Source: an uncultured Acidimicrobiaceae bacterium (GTDB taxonomy: Bacteria > Actinomycetota > Acidimicrobiia > Acidimicrobiales > MedAcidi-G1). Taken from it: DNA of 44,358 nucleotides. Positions within the stretch are counted from its first letter, which is position 1. Each line of letters begins with the position of its first letter. Made by a program: the position numbers and the translations under genes. The stretch is taken from positions 1 through 44,358 of the forward strand of contig CAJWFS010000008.1 of the NCBI GenBank assembly GCA_913030665.1, given 5' to 3'. The notes under the pieces are model-generated. The model searched no databases and had not been told where the DNA came from. It was given only the letters and a program-made list of their open reading frames with translations. This document shows, piece after piece, positions 36,393 through 44,358 of this stretch.

Positions 36393-37289
36393 GTGTCCGC
36401 CCCACCGATCGGCCAGAGCACGTTCAGCCGGCGAGAGCGGGTGGCCGGCTACGTGGCGCTCACCAAGCCCCGGATCATCGAACTGCTGCTGGTCACCACC
36501 GTGCCCACCATGTTCGTGGCCGAACGAGGGGTGCCATCGGTATGGCTGATGGTGGCCACCGTTGTGGGCGGGACCCTGGCCGCCGGCGGAGCCAACGCCG
36601 TCAACATGGTGGTCGACCGTGACATCGACGCCCTCATGGAACGCACCATGCACCGCCCGCTGGTGCGCGGGGTCATGTCGCCGATGGCGGCCCTCACGTT
36701 CGCCGTCGTCATCGAGGTGGTGGCCTTCGCCTGGCTCTTCGCCACCGTCAACCTGCTCAGCGCGCTGCTAGCGGTATCGGCGACCTTCTTCTACGTCTTC
36801 GTCTACACCCTCTGGCTGAAGCGGACCTCCACGCAGAACATCGTCATCGGTGGTGCTGCGGGAGCCGTTCCGGCCCTCGTCGGTTGGTCGGCGGTCACCA
36901 ACTCGCTGGACTGGGCCCCGGTCGTCCTGTTTCTCGTCATCTTCTTCTGGACGCCGCCTCACTTCTGGGCGCTGGCCATCAGGTATCGGGACGACTACGC
37001 GGCGGCATCGGTTCCGATGCTGCCTGCGGTCGCCACCCTGGCCGAGACGGCCCGCAGGATCAGCCTCTACACGGTGGTTCTCGTCGCCACGACCCTGGTC
37101 TTCGCTCCCGTGGCGGACATGGGAGCCGTGTACGTCGTCGCGGCCCTGGTACTGGGAGGGTTGTTCGGGGTGCTCGCCCTGGCCGTCGAACGGGACCCGT
37201 CTGACCGCACCGCCATGCGGCTCTTCTCCTACTCAATTACCTACCTGACCCTGCTTTTCGCGGCGATGGTCGCGGACGTCCTGGTCTGA
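36393..37289 (+). CDS. ctaB: Protoheme IX farnesyltransferase (heme O synthase) CtaB
   Basis: A 298-aa UbiA-family membrane enzyme with about eight or nine helices that adds a farnesyl group to heme B. The first Asp-rich motif is NMVVDRDIDALMERTMHRPL and the second lies near IRYRDDYAAASVPML. LTKPRIIELLLVTTVPTMF is the N-terminal signature. It provides heme O for CtaA and thus heme A for the oxidase encoded downstream. Confidence 0.95.
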   Translation: MSAPPIGQSTFSRRERVAGYVALTKPRIIELLLVTTVPTMFVAERGVPSVWLMVATVVGGTLAAGGANAVNMVVDRDIDALMERTMHRPLVRGVMSPMAALTFAVVIEVVAFAWLFATVNLLSALLAVSATFFYVFVYTLWLKRTSTQNIVIGGAAGAVPALVGWSAVTNSLDWAPVVLFLVIFFWTPPHFWALAIRYRDDYAAASVPMLPAVATLAETARRISLYTVVLVATTLVFAPVADMGAVYVVAALVLGGLFGVLALAVERDPSDRTAMRLFSYSITYLTLLFAAMVADVLV

Positions 37290-37456
37290 GCCGTATCACC
37301 GGTTGCCGAGACGGATCCCGGAGTCCGGGCCGACTAGATTCTGGTGGACGTGCCAGTGTCCGATTGTGCGTGGGCACGCCTAACATTCTGTGATCCGAGT
37401 TCGCTCATATCTAGGAACGAGCGTGCAGTACGGGCCCGCTGAGCGAAGAAGTTTTG

Positions 37457-38932
37457 ATGACCACTACCGACAGCGACGCGAGCGGCACCGCCGTGGAGGA
37501 GGCGATCACCTCCACCGACCCCGTGACCCTTTCCAAGGTGTGGGGAATGGGCGGGATGACCGCCGTGCTGGTCGGTCTGGTGGCCGGGCTGCTCGTCAGC
37601 CTCGAGCGACTCGACCTGGAAGGCGCCGGAATCTTCGGTAGCGGCGACGAGCTTTTCCAGTTCTGGTCGGCGCACCGGGTGGCCCTGGTCCTCCTCGGGG
37701 TGCTCCCGATCCTCGTAGCCCTGGGAACGACGATCGTGCCGAGGCAGTGCGGTGCCAACACGCTGCTGTTCCCCAGGGCCGCAGCCCTCGCCTGCTGGAC
37801 GTGGCTGATCGGTGCCGGAATGACGGTGGTCGGCTTTCTGGTCGACGGTGGGCTGGGAACCCCGGACGGAGGCGGTCAGCGCCAGGCGACAGCGCTCACG
37901 CTCATGGGCCTCCTCCTGGTGATCGGTGGCCTGATGGTGGCCACCATGTGCATCCTCTCCACGATCCTCTCCGGTCGTGCCGCCGGCATGGGGCTGGGCG
38001 ATATCCCGTACCTCAGCTGGACCACCCTGATCGCCGGCACGATCTGGCTGGGCATGCTCCCGGTCCTGGCCGCCAACGCGGTGCTGGCCTACGTGGACCT
38101 CCGTGGTAGGCCGGCCGTCAGATTCGGGGCCGAGGACGCCATCTGGGAGCAGCTCTCCTGGGTGTTCACCCACCCGGCCATCTACCTGCTGGCACTGCCC
38201 GTACTCGGAATAGCGCTGGACGTCATCTCCTCGGCCACTGGTTCTGAACCCGCCAACCGTGGCGTCCTGCTGGTCGCCACTGCGGCGTTCGGCTTCCTGT
38301 CCTTCGGCGCCTACGCCCAGTCGTTCTTCGACACGCCCGGAACCCCGATCATGGAGGAGACCATCTACGTCCTGGCGGCCTTCGCCATCGTGCCGGTGGC
38401 TTTCGTGGTCCTCGGCGGGGTGCTGGACCTGCTTCGGCGTGGTGGATCTGACCTCGGTTCGAAGCCCCCCGCGTCGGTGGTGCTATCCCTGATCGCCATC
38501 CTCCTGATCGTGGCTGGCACCGTGCTGGGCGCACTCCGCGTCGTCGCCCCCTGGGACCTGCTCGAGACCTCGGTCACCGGGGCCCATTTCACCCTCGTTG
38601 TCGGGGCGGCCGTCATCGGCGCCGTGGCCGGCCTCAACCACTGGGGCGAGGACCTCCTCGGCAGCCCTGGTTTTCCCGGCCTGATGCTGCTGGGTGGCCT
38701 CGCCGCCTCCCTCGGCGTGGTCCTGATCAGTGCCGCTGATGTGGTCAGCGGCTTCCTCGGCCAGGCCGACTTCACCGGTGTGGACCTCGCCACCGCCGGC
38801 TACCCGGATTCGGGTACCGGTGCGTTGAACGCCGTCTCGACGGTTGGCGCCGCCGCCTTCCTGGTCGCCGGCCTCATCTGGATGGTCGCAGGTATCAGAC
38901 ACCTGGCAGTCGACTCCGCGGGGGCTGGCTGA
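37457..38932 (+). CDS. Heme-copper oxidase subunit I-like protein with lost metal ligands
   Basis: A 491-aa protein with 12 predicted membrane helices aligned to subunit I. Around the helix-II ligand, SAHRVALVLLGVLP (His73) matches TMHGVTMVFLVIMP of the true subunit I. THPAIYLLALP (His239, Tyr243) matches GHPEVYILILP. The CuB His-His pair is Gln288-Ser289 (GAYAQSF against VWAHHMF). AHFT keeps His377, the heme a3 ligand position, but has Thr379 instead of the heme a ligand. So three of six ligands are kept and oxygen reduction at a normal binuclear centre is unlikely. ATG 37457 is used; a TTG codon directly before it is also in frame. 37290-37456 upstream holds no gene. Confidence 0.8.
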   Translation: MTTTDSDASGTAVEEAITSTDPVTLSKVWGMGGMTAVLVGLVAGLLVSLERLDLEGAGIFGSGDELFQFWSAHRVALVLLGVLPILVALGTTIVPRQCGANTLLFPRAAALACWTWLIGAGMTVVGFLVDGGLGTPDGGGQRQATALTLMGLLLVIGGLMVATMCILSTILSGRAAGMGLGDIPYLSWTTLIAGTIWLGMLPVLAANAVLAYVDLRGRPAVRFGAEDAIWEQLSWVFTHPAIYLLALPVLGIALDVISSATGSEPANRGVLLVATAAFGFLSFGAYAQSFFDTPGTPIMEETIYVLAAFAIVPVAFVVLGGVLDLLRRGGSDLGSKPPASVVLSLIAILLIVAGTVLGALRVVAPWDLLETSVTGAHFTLVVGAAVIGAVAGLNHWGEDLLGSPGFPGLMLLGGLAASLGVVLISAADVVSGFLGQADFTGVDLATAGYPDSGTGALNAVSTVGAAAFLVAGLIWMVAGIRHLAVDSAGAG

Positions 38933-39510
38933 TGGCCGACATGACCCCGACCGCTCCGACCCGTCCGCGGTCCCTGGTGGTCGCATCGGCTTTCGGGACC
39001 GGAGCCGTCCTGGCGTACTTCGGTGGCCTGTTCGGCATCTACTTCTCGATCCGGGCCGATGCCATGGCCTGGGGCACCCAGTGGTTCCCCGAGGGAGCCA
39101 TCGAGTTGGCGCCCGGCGGAATGAACATGGCCACGATGGCCGTCTCGGCCATCACCATGGGCTGGGCGGTCCACTCCGTCCTGAAAGACGACCGGGTCCA
39201 CGCCTATCTGGCCCTGGCGCTGACCGCCGTGATGGGCATCGCGATGGTCAACCAGACGGCCTTCTACATCGCCGACATCGGCCTTCCCATCGACACCAGT
39301 CAGGCGACGACGCTCATGTTCGTCATCGTCGGCTCGCACCTCGTAATGGTCTCGGTTGGCGTGCTCTGGTTGGGCCTGCTGCTCCTGCGGGCGCTGGGCG
39401 GGCAGGACACCAGTCGGCATCGTGACCTCGTATCAGCGGCCGCCCTCTACTGGTATGCCGTGAACGCCATCTATGCCGTGATCTGGGTCGGCATCTACAT
39501 CGCGAAGTAG
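38932..39510 (+). CDS. Heme-copper oxidase subunit III-like protein
   Basis: A 192-aa protein with five predicted helices, coupled to the preceding gene by an ATGA overlap. VGSHLVMVSVGVLWLGLLL aligns with GFHGIHVSLGIVMLVSLI of the true subunit III, and ALYWYAVNAIYAVIWVGIYI aligns with GLYWHFVDVVWIFIFTVIYL. The conserved Glu in QVYEF is replaced (QTAFY). It looks like the subunit III partner of the altered subunit I. Confidence 0.75.
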   Translation: MADMTPTAPTRPRSLVVASAFGTGAVLAYFGGLFGIYFSIRADAMAWGTQWFPEGAIELAPGGMNMATMAVSAITMGWAVHSVLKDDRVHAYLALALTAVMGIAMVNQTAFYIADIGLPIDTSQATTLMFVIVGSHLVMVSVGVLWLGLLLLRALGGQDTSRHRDLVSAAALYWYAVNAIYAVIWVGIYIAK

Positions 39511-39525
39511 GGAGGGGGGATCGGA

Positions 39526-40317
39526 ATGCTCAGTACGGGATTCAAGCTCTGGTTCGGCCTCTTCGTGGCCGCGGTCATGGCTGCCGTCCTCGCCGGGTAC
39601 ACCTCCGGAGCGACCGAGACCGGTCCGATATCGGTGGGCTGGAAGGGCGGCGTCGGAAACCACGTCTCGTACGTCATTATCCTGTCAGCGGCTGCTGGTC
39701 TGGCCCTTGTGGGCCTGGTCGCCCTTGCCTTCCGTGATGCTGACGCCGAGGCACAGGCCGAGGTACTCGGCCTGGAGGAGGCGCCTGAGGCACAGGCTGT
39801 CGTGGGGAACTCACTCTGGCCGATATTCGGTGCCCTTGGCATCGGCGCCCTCGCCGTGGGCCTGGTCGTCCACCCTGCCATCTTCGTCACCGGGCTCTGC
39901 ATTCTCGTCGCGGTAGGCGTCGAGTGGACCATGACCAACTGGTCGGAGAAGGTCTCGGGAGACGCCGAGGCCAACGCTGCCGCCCGTGAAAACCTGATGC
40001 GGCCCATCGAGATCCCGGTCCTGGGTACCATCGGTATCGGCGTGCTGGTGCTGGCGGTATCCCGGGTGCTCCTGGCATCATCCGTCAACGGAGCGGTGGT
40101 CGTGGCCACGGTCGCCGGCCTGCTGGTCTTCGGCGGTGCGATGGCGATCAGCAAGCGGCCGGAGATGCCCCGCAGGGCGATACGCAGCATCCTCTTCGTC
40201 GGGTGTGTGGCCGTGCTGTTGGCTGGCATCTTGTCAGCGGTGAACGGGGAGAGGGAGTTCCACCAGATCGGTGGCGGTACCTCCGACGACGACGCCCAGG
40301 TGGAGACGGACCATTGA
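39526..40317 (+). CDS. Seven-helix membrane protein, CtaF-like in its first half
   Basis: A 263-aa protein. Residues 1-150 (helix, loop with GPISVGWKGG, helix, charged stretch of about 35 residues rich in Glu/Ala, then NSLWPIFGALGIGALAVG and VGVEWTMTNWSEK) have the layout of actinobacterial oxidase subunit IV (CtaF). The second half adds three more helices of unknown origin. The acidic tail (GTSDDDAQVETDH) faces the cytoplasm if seven helices are right and the N-terminus is outside. It is coupled to ctaC by a TTGA overlap. I do not recognise the second half. The similarity to CtaF is by layout and a few residues only. Confidence 0.6.
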   Translation: MLSTGFKLWFGLFVAAVMAAVLAGYTSGATETGPISVGWKGGVGNHVSYVIILSAAAGLALVGLVALAFRDADAEAQAEVLGLEEAPEAQAVVGNSLWPIFGALGIGALAVGLVVHPAIFVTGLCILVAVGVEWTMTNWSEKVSGDAEANAAARENLMRPIEIPVLGTIGIGVLVLAVSRVLLASSVNGAVVVATVAGLLVFGGAMAISKRPEMPRRAIRSILFVGCVAVLLAGILSAVNGEREFHQIGGGTSDDDAQVETDH

Positions 40318-41513
40318 TCCCGAGAATTCTGCGAGCGGGGCGACCAGCGGTCCTGGTCGGCGGTGCGCTGCTGGCCCTTGCCGGCTGTGCAGCCGATGCC
40401 CCCCTCGACACCCTCAAGCCACAGGGCCCCATCTCGAGGTCGATTGATTCGCTTTCCGACCCGATCTTCATCATCGCGGGCATCGTCTTCGTCATCATCT
40501 TCGGCGCTTCCGGCCTGATCTGGTGGAAGTTCCGGGACGACCACAGCACCGACGAGTTCCCGACCCAGATCCACGGCAACTTCCGGGCCGAGATCGCTTG
40601 GACGATCGGTCCGGCGGTGCTCATGGCGGCGATCGGGGTGTTCACGCTGTTCGGCCACTTCGAGCTGAACGGCGAGGACCGCCACGACATCGTGCTCAAC
40701 GTGGATGATGTGTCTATCTCCTGGGACCCGGAGATCTTGGTCGTCGGGCAGCAGTGGTGGTGGGAGTTCCGCTACTACTTCGACGGCCTGGACGGCGTTG
40801 ACCTGTCGGATCCACGGCACCTCCCGCCGGCCGACATCGTCACGGCGAACCAGATGGTGATCCCCACAGGTTCGGAGATCGGGCTTTCGATAACCAGTCG
40901 GGACGTGATCCACAGTTTCTGGATTCCGGCCCTGAACGGCAAGCGGGATGCGGTGCCGCGTCGGATCTCGCCGTGGAAGATCGAGGCCGACGTGCCCGGC
41001 TTCTACTTCGGCCAGTGCACCGAGTTCTGCGGCCTCAGCCATGCCCGGATGCAGATGCAGGCGGTGGCCGTGACCCCGGTGGACTTCCAGGCTTGGGTGG
41101 ACGAGCAGATGCAACCCGCGGCAGAGCCGACCGACGCCGCCGCGCAACGGGGCCTGGCGGTGTTCGAGGGCCAGTGCACCCGGTGCCATGTGGTCAACGG
41201 TGTAAACGATCCCGGGAAGGGCGCCGACCTGGTGGCCAACGCCGCTCCGAACCTGACCCACCTGATGAGCCGTACCACCTTTGCTGGCGGGATCTTCGGT
41301 CTCTATGAACCTGACGGATCGCTGAACCGCACACAGCTCGAGGCCTGGTTGCGCAATGCGCCCGCCGAGAAGCCCGCCTATGCGGAGGGCCGCCGCGGCA
41401 TGCCCGCCATGGGCCTCAGCGAGGGCCAGATCGATGACGTGGTGGCCTACCTCCAGACCCTTGGGGCGAGGCCCGACATGGAAGTCATCGCCGCTACGGA
41501 GGTCCACCCATGA
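40314..41513 (+). CDS. ctaC: Cytochrome c oxidase subunit II with fused cytochrome c (caa3 type)
   Basis: A 399-aa protein. A lipoprotein signal ends at LALAGC (lipobox Cys at about residue 25), followed by two helices (FIIAGIVFVIIFGASGLIWW and IGPAVLMAAIGVFTLFG). The CuA domain has QQWWWEF, the His of SRDVIHSFW, and Cys235-x3-Cys239-x3-His243-x2-Met246 (CTEFCGLSHARM). A C-terminal cytochrome c domain has Cys288-x2-Cys291-His292 and a likely Met ligand in GMPAMGLS. The TTG start overlaps the preceding stop and places the signal peptide correctly. Confidence 0.95.
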   Translation: MIPRILRAGRPAVLVGGALLALAGCAADAPLDTLKPQGPISRSIDSLSDPIFIIAGIVFVIIFGASGLIWWKFRDDHSTDEFPTQIHGNFRAEIAWTIGPAVLMAAIGVFTLFGHFELNGEDRHDIVLNVDDVSISWDPEILVVGQQWWWEFRYYFDGLDGVDLSDPRHLPPADIVTANQMVIPTGSEIGLSITSRDVIHSFWIPALNGKRDAVPRRISPWKIEADVPGFYFGQCTEFCGLSHARMQMQAVAVTPVDFQAWVDEQMQPAAEPTDAAAQRGLAVFEGQCTRCHVVNGVNDPGKGADLVANAAPNLTHLMSRTTFAGGIFGLYEPDGSLNRTQLEAWLRNAPAEKPAYAEGRRGMPAMGLSEGQIDDVVAYLQTLGARPDMEVIAATEVHP

Positions 41514-43492
41514 GCGACACCATCGAACTCGCGGCGCCGGGCCGGCCGCTCGGCGTCTACACCCGGCCCAGGGGCAACACCGGCTGGCGTGACTGGATCA
41601 CCACCGTCGACCACAAGAAGATCGGCATCCTCTACGGCGCCACCGCCATGTTCTTCTTCGGTATCGGTGGACTCGAGGCCCTCCTGATCCGACTGCAGTT
41701 GGCAACGCCGGATGGCACGGTGCTGGGCGCCGACACCTACAACCGTGTGTTCACGATGCACGGCGTGACCATGGTCTTCCTGGTGATCATGCCGCTTGCG
41801 GCGGCCTTCGCGAACTACCTACTGCCGCTGCAGATCGGTGCCAGGGACGTTGCGTTCCCACGTCTGAACGCGCTCTCCTACTGGGTGTTCCTGGCCGGTG
41901 GCCTGTTCCTGAACATGTCCTGGCTGCTCGGTGACTCCCCCGACGGCGGCTGGTTCGCCTATGCACCCAACACCGGCGCCGTCTTCTCGCCCGGACATGG
42001 CATGGACTACTACGTCCTGGGCCTCCAGATCATGGGCATCGCATCGCTGGTCTCGGCGATGAACCTGATCGTGACCGTGTTGAACATGCGTGCGCCGGGC
42101 ATGACGCTGTTCAAGATGCCGGTGATGACCTGGATGATCCTGGTCGTGCAGTTCCTGCTGCTGTTCGCCGTGCCGGTCATCACGGTGGCGCTGTTCCTGC
42201 TCATGTTCGACCGCAACTACGGCGCCAACTTCTTCAACCCGGAGATGGGCGCTGATCCGCTCCTCTGGCAGCACCTGTTCTGGATCTTCGGCCACCCGGA
42301 GGTCTACATCCTGATCCTCCCCAGCTTCGGCATCATCAGCGAGGTGATCCCGACCTTCTCCCGCAAGCCCCTCTTCGGCTACCCGTTCATGGTCTTCTCG
42401 GGTATCGCCATCGGCTTCATGGGCTGGGGCGTCTGGGCCCACCACATGTTCGTGTCCGGAATCGGTCCGATCTCGGTGGCGGCCTTCTCGATATCGACGA
42501 TGTTCATCGCCGTGCCGACAGGGGTGAAGATCCTGAACTGGTTGGCGACCATGTGGGGCGGCAAGATCAAGTTCACGGTGGCGATGCTCTTCGCGTTCGG
42601 CGTGGTGTCGATGTTCACGATCGGTGGGCTCTCCGGGGTCACCCACTCGGTCGCTCCGGCCGACACCCAGCAGACCGACACCTACTACATCGTCGCCCAC
42701 TTCCACTACGTGATCTTCGGTGGATCCCTGCTCGGCATATTCGCCGGCTTCTACTTCTGGTGGCCCAAGGTGTTCGGCCACCTCCTGAGCGAGAAGCTGG
42801 GCAAGTGGAACTTCTGGCTGATGATCATCGGCTTCAACATGACCTTCGGCCCGATGCACATCCTGGGGCTGCAGGGGATGTCCCGTCGGATCGACTCATA
42901 CAGCCCGGGCTTCGGGTTCGAGTTCTGGAACATGTTCGCCTCGATCGGATCGTTCATCATCGCCCTCGGTGTGCTCATGTTCGTGATCAACGTGGTCACC
43001 TCGGCGCGAAGGGCGAGGCACGAGCCCCCGGTGGGTCCCGATCCCTGGGATGCCCGGAGCCTGGAGTGGTTCACGCCCAACCCGACGCCGGTACACAACT
43101 TCGACGAGCTCATCCAGGTCGATTCCCTAGACGAGTTCTGGCACCGCAAGTACGCAGAGGACGAGAACGGCCGGGTCGTACGCGTCGCCAGCGCCGAGGA
43201 GGTCTGCCAGGACGGCTCCGCGACCGACGTCCACCTGCCGTCGCCTTCGTACTGGCCGGTCGTGATGGCCGCCGGATTCCCCTTCGTCGGCTTCGGCCTC
43301 ATCTACACGCTCTGGGTCTGCATTCCGGGCGCCCTGCTGATCCTGATGGCAATCTACGGGTGGATCTTCGAGCCGACCGATGACCCGGACGGGCCCCATG
43401 GCCACCCCGCCGATGGTTCATCCGACCATGACGGAGCACAAGCCCCATCTGAAGCTGCTGGAGAGACCGTTGAGGAGGCCCCCGTTGGCTGA
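41510..43492 (+). CDS. ctaD: Cytochrome c oxidase subunit I
   Basis: A 660-aa catalytic subunit reducing oxygen and pumping protons. All six metal ligands are present: His84 (TMHG), His262 with Tyr266 (GHPEVY), His311-His312 (AHHMF), His397 and His399 (AHFHY). After the 12 core helices a soluble linker (to about residue 580) is followed by two more helices (YWPVVMAAGFPFVGFGLIYT and ALLILMAIYGWIF), matching the 14-helix caa3 form that takes over the first two helices of subunit III. It overlaps ctaC and ctaE at start and end. Confidence 0.97.
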   Translation: MSDTIELAAPGRPLGVYTRPRGNTGWRDWITTVDHKKIGILYGATAMFFFGIGGLEALLIRLQLATPDGTVLGADTYNRVFTMHGVTMVFLVIMPLAAAFANYLLPLQIGARDVAFPRLNALSYWVFLAGGLFLNMSWLLGDSPDGGWFAYAPNTGAVFSPGHGMDYYVLGLQIMGIASLVSAMNLIVTVLNMRAPGMTLFKMPVMTWMILVVQFLLLFAVPVITVALFLLMFDRNYGANFFNPEMGADPLLWQHLFWIFGHPEVYILILPSFGIISEVIPTFSRKPLFGYPFMVFSGIAIGFMGWGVWAHHMFVSGIGPISVAAFSISTMFIAVPTGVKILNWLATMWGGKIKFTVAMLFAFGVVSMFTIGGLSGVTHSVAPADTQQTDTYYIVAHFHYVIFGGSLLGIFAGFYFWWPKVFGHLLSEKLGKWNFWLMIIGFNMTFGPMHILGLQGMSRRIDSYSPGFGFEFWNMFASIGSFIIALGVLMFVINVVTSARRARHEPPVGPDPWDARSLEWFTPNPTPVHNFDELIQVDSLDEFWHRKYAEDENGRVVRVASAEEVCQDGSATDVHLPSPSYWPVVMAAGFPFVGFGLIYTLWVCIPGALLILMAIYGWIFEPTDDPDGPHGHPADGSSDHDGAQAPSEAAGETVEEAPVG

Positions 43493-44090
43493 CGCCGCTG
43501 CCGTGGACCACGGCCATGGGACGGGCACCGGCCTGTCCAACAACAAGTTGCTGATGTGGGTGTTCCTGGGGTCGGAGTGCTTGCTGTTCGGTGGTCTGAT
43601 CTCCACCTACCTGATCTATCGCAGCCGCTATGCCGACGGTCCGGCGCCCGGCGACATCTTCGACATCCCGTTCACCTCGGTCAGCTCGTTCATCCTCCTC
43701 ATGAGCTCGTTGACCATGGTGCTCTCGTTGTCGGCCCTGCAGCGTGGCGACATCCGCAACAACCGGGTGTGGCTGCTGGCCACGGCGTTGCTCGGCTCGT
43801 TGTTCATCGGCGGCCAGGTCTACGAGTTCACGACCTTCCTGCGGGAGGGCCTGGGCTACACGACCAGCCCGTTCTCCTCGGCGTTCTTCACCCTCACCGG
43901 CTTCCACGGCATCCACGTCAGCCTCGGCATCGTGATGCTGGTGTCACTGATCATCTCGTCGTTCCGGGGGACGCTCACGAAGGAACGGTCCGAGACCGTC
44001 GAGATCGTCGGCCTGTACTGGCACTTCGTCGACGTGGTGTGGATCTTCATCTTCACCGTCATCTACCTGGTGCCATCACCCACCAGCTGA
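43485..44090 (+). CDS. ctaE: Cytochrome c oxidase subunit III
   Basis: A 201-aa subunit with five helices, consistent with the extra two helices on subunit I. Conserved parts are MWVFLGSECLLFGGL, GQVYEFTTFL and GFHGIHVSLG, then GLYWHFVDVVWIFIFTVIYL. AGGAGG (43473-43478) lies six bases before TTG 43485 and fixes the start, which overlaps the ctaD stop by eight bases. An earlier in-frame ATG at 43380 would add residues read out of frame through ctaD. Confidence 0.94.
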   Translation: MADAAAVDHGHGTGTGLSNNKLLMWVFLGSECLLFGGLISTYLIYRSRYADGPAPGDIFDIPFTSVSSFILLMSSLTMVLSLSALQRGDIRNNRVWLLATALLGSLFIGGQVYEFTTFLREGLGYTTSPFSSAFFTLTGFHGIHVSLGIVMLVSLIISSFRGTLTKERSETVEIVGLYWHFVDVVWIFIFTVIYLVPSPTS

Positions 44091-44105
44091 TCGGGAGCCG
44101 ACGCC

Positions 44106-44358
44106 ATGAGCACCACCACCGAGAACGTCGAAACCCACGAGGGCGGCCCCGACCACCCGACCGATGCCAAGTACATCCGGGTGGCGATTGTCCTCGGCAT
44201 CGTCACGGCCCTGGAGGTAGCGACCTACTTCGTCGAAATGCCCGGGGCGCTACTCATCACCCTGCTGATGGTGATGATGGTCTTCAAGTTCTTCTATGTG
44301 GCGGCCTGGTTCATGCACCTGCGGTTCGACAGCCCGATGTTCACGAAGTTCTTCGTGA
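44106..44358 (+). CDS. Cytochrome c oxidase subunit IV (COX4_pro-like), 5' part
   Basis: The first 84 codons of a small subunit; the 3' end lies past the window. Acidic N-terminus (STTTENVETHEGG), then a first helix (IRVAIVLGIVTALEVATYFV), a second (ALLITLLMVMMVFKFFYVAAWF) and MHLRFDSPMFTKFF, which is typical of prokaryotic subunit IV/CyoD-like proteins. GGGAG precedes it at 44092-44096, and it follows ctaE by 15 bases. Confidence 0.85.
   Translation, partial: MSTTTENVETHEGGPDHPTDAKYIRVAIVLGIVTALEVATYFVEMPGALLITLLMVMMVFKFFYVAAWFMHLRFDSPMFTKFFV

Noticed and set aside
37290..37456. Gene or strong terminator between ctaB and the oxidase operon
   Set aside because: Only weak GC hairpins (for example CGTGCC...GGCACG) and no credible reading frame.
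39495..41507. 670-codon minus-strand open frame
   Set aside because: It lies antisense to the CtaF-like gene and ctaC; its His/Asp/Arg-rich composition is a shadow of high-GC codon use.

Overview
The window is high-GC DNA with dense, co-oriented genes, frequent ATGA/GTGA/TTGA start-stop overlaps, many GTG and TTG starts, a dnaK-grpE-dnaJ-hspR operon, PurSQL-type purine synthesis, clpS next to a DUF2017 gene, and a caa3-type oxidase with CtaF-like and COX4_pro-like subunits. Together these point to an actinobacterium, most likely an uncultivated (possibly marine) member of Acidimicrobiia. The lineage is inferred from gene content only.

Layout. (1) 1-3273: dnaK (3' part), grpE, dnaJ, hspR chaperone operon. 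(2) 3561-15935: a nearly complete IMP/AMP synthesis cluster, purA-D-E-B-C-S-Q, then an opposite-strand hypothetical gene in AT-richer DNA, then purL-F-M-pyrE; purK, purN and purH are not here. (3) 16003-18163: an ACT-domain malic enzyme and a HAD hydrolase. (4) 18230-28544: a catabolic block with a Zn alcohol dehydrogenase, TSUP-family permease, nitronate-monooxygenase-family flavoprotein, enoyl-CoA hydratase, two TetR regulators, acyl-CoA dehydrogenase, CaiB-type CoA transferase and an AtsA/AtsD-like sulfatase. Three divergent promoter regions here carry the same palindrome, TTAGCC-N4-GGCTAA, whose right end forms the -10 box. (5) 28581-32160: cytochrome P450, a tandem truncated copy of its 3' end, a 3Fe-4S ferredoxin, a crotonase remnant and an aldehyde dehydrogenase. 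(6) 32293-34497: tyrosine phosphatase-like protein, a Glu-Asp-Phe tRNA cluster, DUF2017 and clpS. (7) 34494-44358: ctaA, an SDR, ctaB, and a cytochrome oxidase operon running off the right edge.

Two parts stand out. The first is the putative TetR regulon in region 4. Two adjacent TetR proteins have nearly the same recognition-helix sequence, and one operator type sits at the promoters of all flanking enzymes. The gene set suggests uptake or efflux, desulfation, CoA activation and beta-oxidation-like breakdown of an unknown, possibly sulfated, compound. The second is the oxidase operon. Ahead of the intact subunits II, I, III and IV lie a 12-helix subunit I homologue that keeps only three of the six canonical metal-ligand histidines, a subunit III homologue, and a seven-helix protein that resembles CtaF in its first half. 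They look like a second, catalytically altered oxidase-like module.

Several genes have a TANNNT hexamer 6-10 nt before the start codon, which suggests leaderless transcripts. No CRISPR array, insertion sequence, rRNA or integrase was seen, and no gap between annotated features exceeds 300 bases.
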